Position numbers and translations under genes: made by a program. 7,695 nt of DNA from Thermodesulfatator sp. (GTDB lineage Bacteria; Desulfobacterota; Thermodesulfobacteria; Thermodesulfobacteriales; Thermodesulfobacteriaceae), in the NCBI GenBank assembly GCA_027036915.1, contig JALWCD010000181.1, positions 15,737 to 23,431 on the forward strand. Direction: 5' to 3'. The notes beneath the pieces are model-generated. The model was not told where the DNA came from. It did no database searches and saw only the letters and a program-made list of their open reading frames with translations. Positions 6,070 to 7,695 of the stretch are shown here, piece after piece; position 1 is the stretch's first letter; each line of letters opens with the position of its first letter.

Positions 6070-6101
6070 CAGGCCTCCGTGGTTTCAGCCTCGGCGGCCT
6101 G
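6070..6101 (+). other. 16S leader stem-loop 1
   Basis: CAGGCC (6070-6075) pairs with GGCCTG (6096-6101). The stem continues past single mismatches through CCG/CGG (6077-6079/6092-6094) and GGT/GCC (6081-6083/6088-6090) to a TTCA loop, about 12 pairs in all. It lies in the pre-16S leader after boxA. A role in antitermination, folding or processing is likely but not shown. Confidence 0.55.
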
Positions 6102-6125
6102 GAATCTCCCCTTGAGGGTGATTCC
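6101..6125 (+). other. 16S leader stem-loop 2
   Basis: GGAATC (6101-6106) pairs with GATTCC (6120-6125). Inside it, CCC (6108-6110) pairs with GGG (6116-6118) across a single T-T mismatch, leaving a CTTGA loop. It abuts stem-loop 1, sharing base 6101, and ends about 20 nt before mature 16S. There is no T-run, so it is not a terminator. Confidence 0.55.
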
Positions 6126-6144
6126 GGAGCCGGGAGGTTTGAAT

Positions 6145-7695
<1,551 letters not shown>

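Overview
The window looks like chromosomal DNA from a thermophilic Gram-negative bacterium. The right fifth is a bacterial 16S rRNA gene that is very GC-rich: hand counts of four 60-base lines give about 58-70%. Protein genes are moderately GC-rich and tightly packed. The general look of the 16S and of the proteins suggests a deep-branching sulfate- or sulfur-metabolising thermophile such as Thermodesulfobacteria. That placement is an impression from memory, not a computed phylogeny.

Layout, left to right. A 5'-truncated sulfotransferase (+ strand, 1-807) enters from the left. It converges on, and overlaps by 38 bp, a minus-strand gene run that reads from 5858 down to 770. In transcription order that run is a SplB-like radical SAM protein (5858-4848), a small tail-anchored coiled-coil protein (4900-4532), a WaaG-like GT4 glycosyltransferase (4528-3500), a second GT4 glycosyltransferase (3503-2373) and a polytopic ArnT/PMT-like GT-C glycosyltransferase (2380-770). 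The last three are spaced or overlapped by only a few bases, as in a translationally coupled operon. A terminator-like hairpin lies inside the 3' end of the radical SAM gene, so the downstream four genes may be partly uncoupled from it.

Between 5859 and 6144 is a dense divergent control region. It holds two tandem sigma70-type promoters for the rRNA operon, both TTGACA-N16-(TATAAT-like). Each is followed by a boxA-like antitermination motif and then by one or more stem-loops. The 16S gene starts near 6145 and is cut by the right edge about 29 nt before its expected 3' end, so the anti-Shine-Dalgarno sequence is outside the window.

Together the three glycosyltransferases and the sulfotransferase suggest synthesis or decoration of a surface glycan (lipopolysaccharide core, lipid A or exopolysaccharide), possibly sulfated. 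I see no clearly new defence, mobile or catalytic system. The most distinctive features are the duplicated promoter-boxA-hairpin arrangement of the rRNA leader and the overlap and hairpin at the radical SAM/coiled-coil junction.
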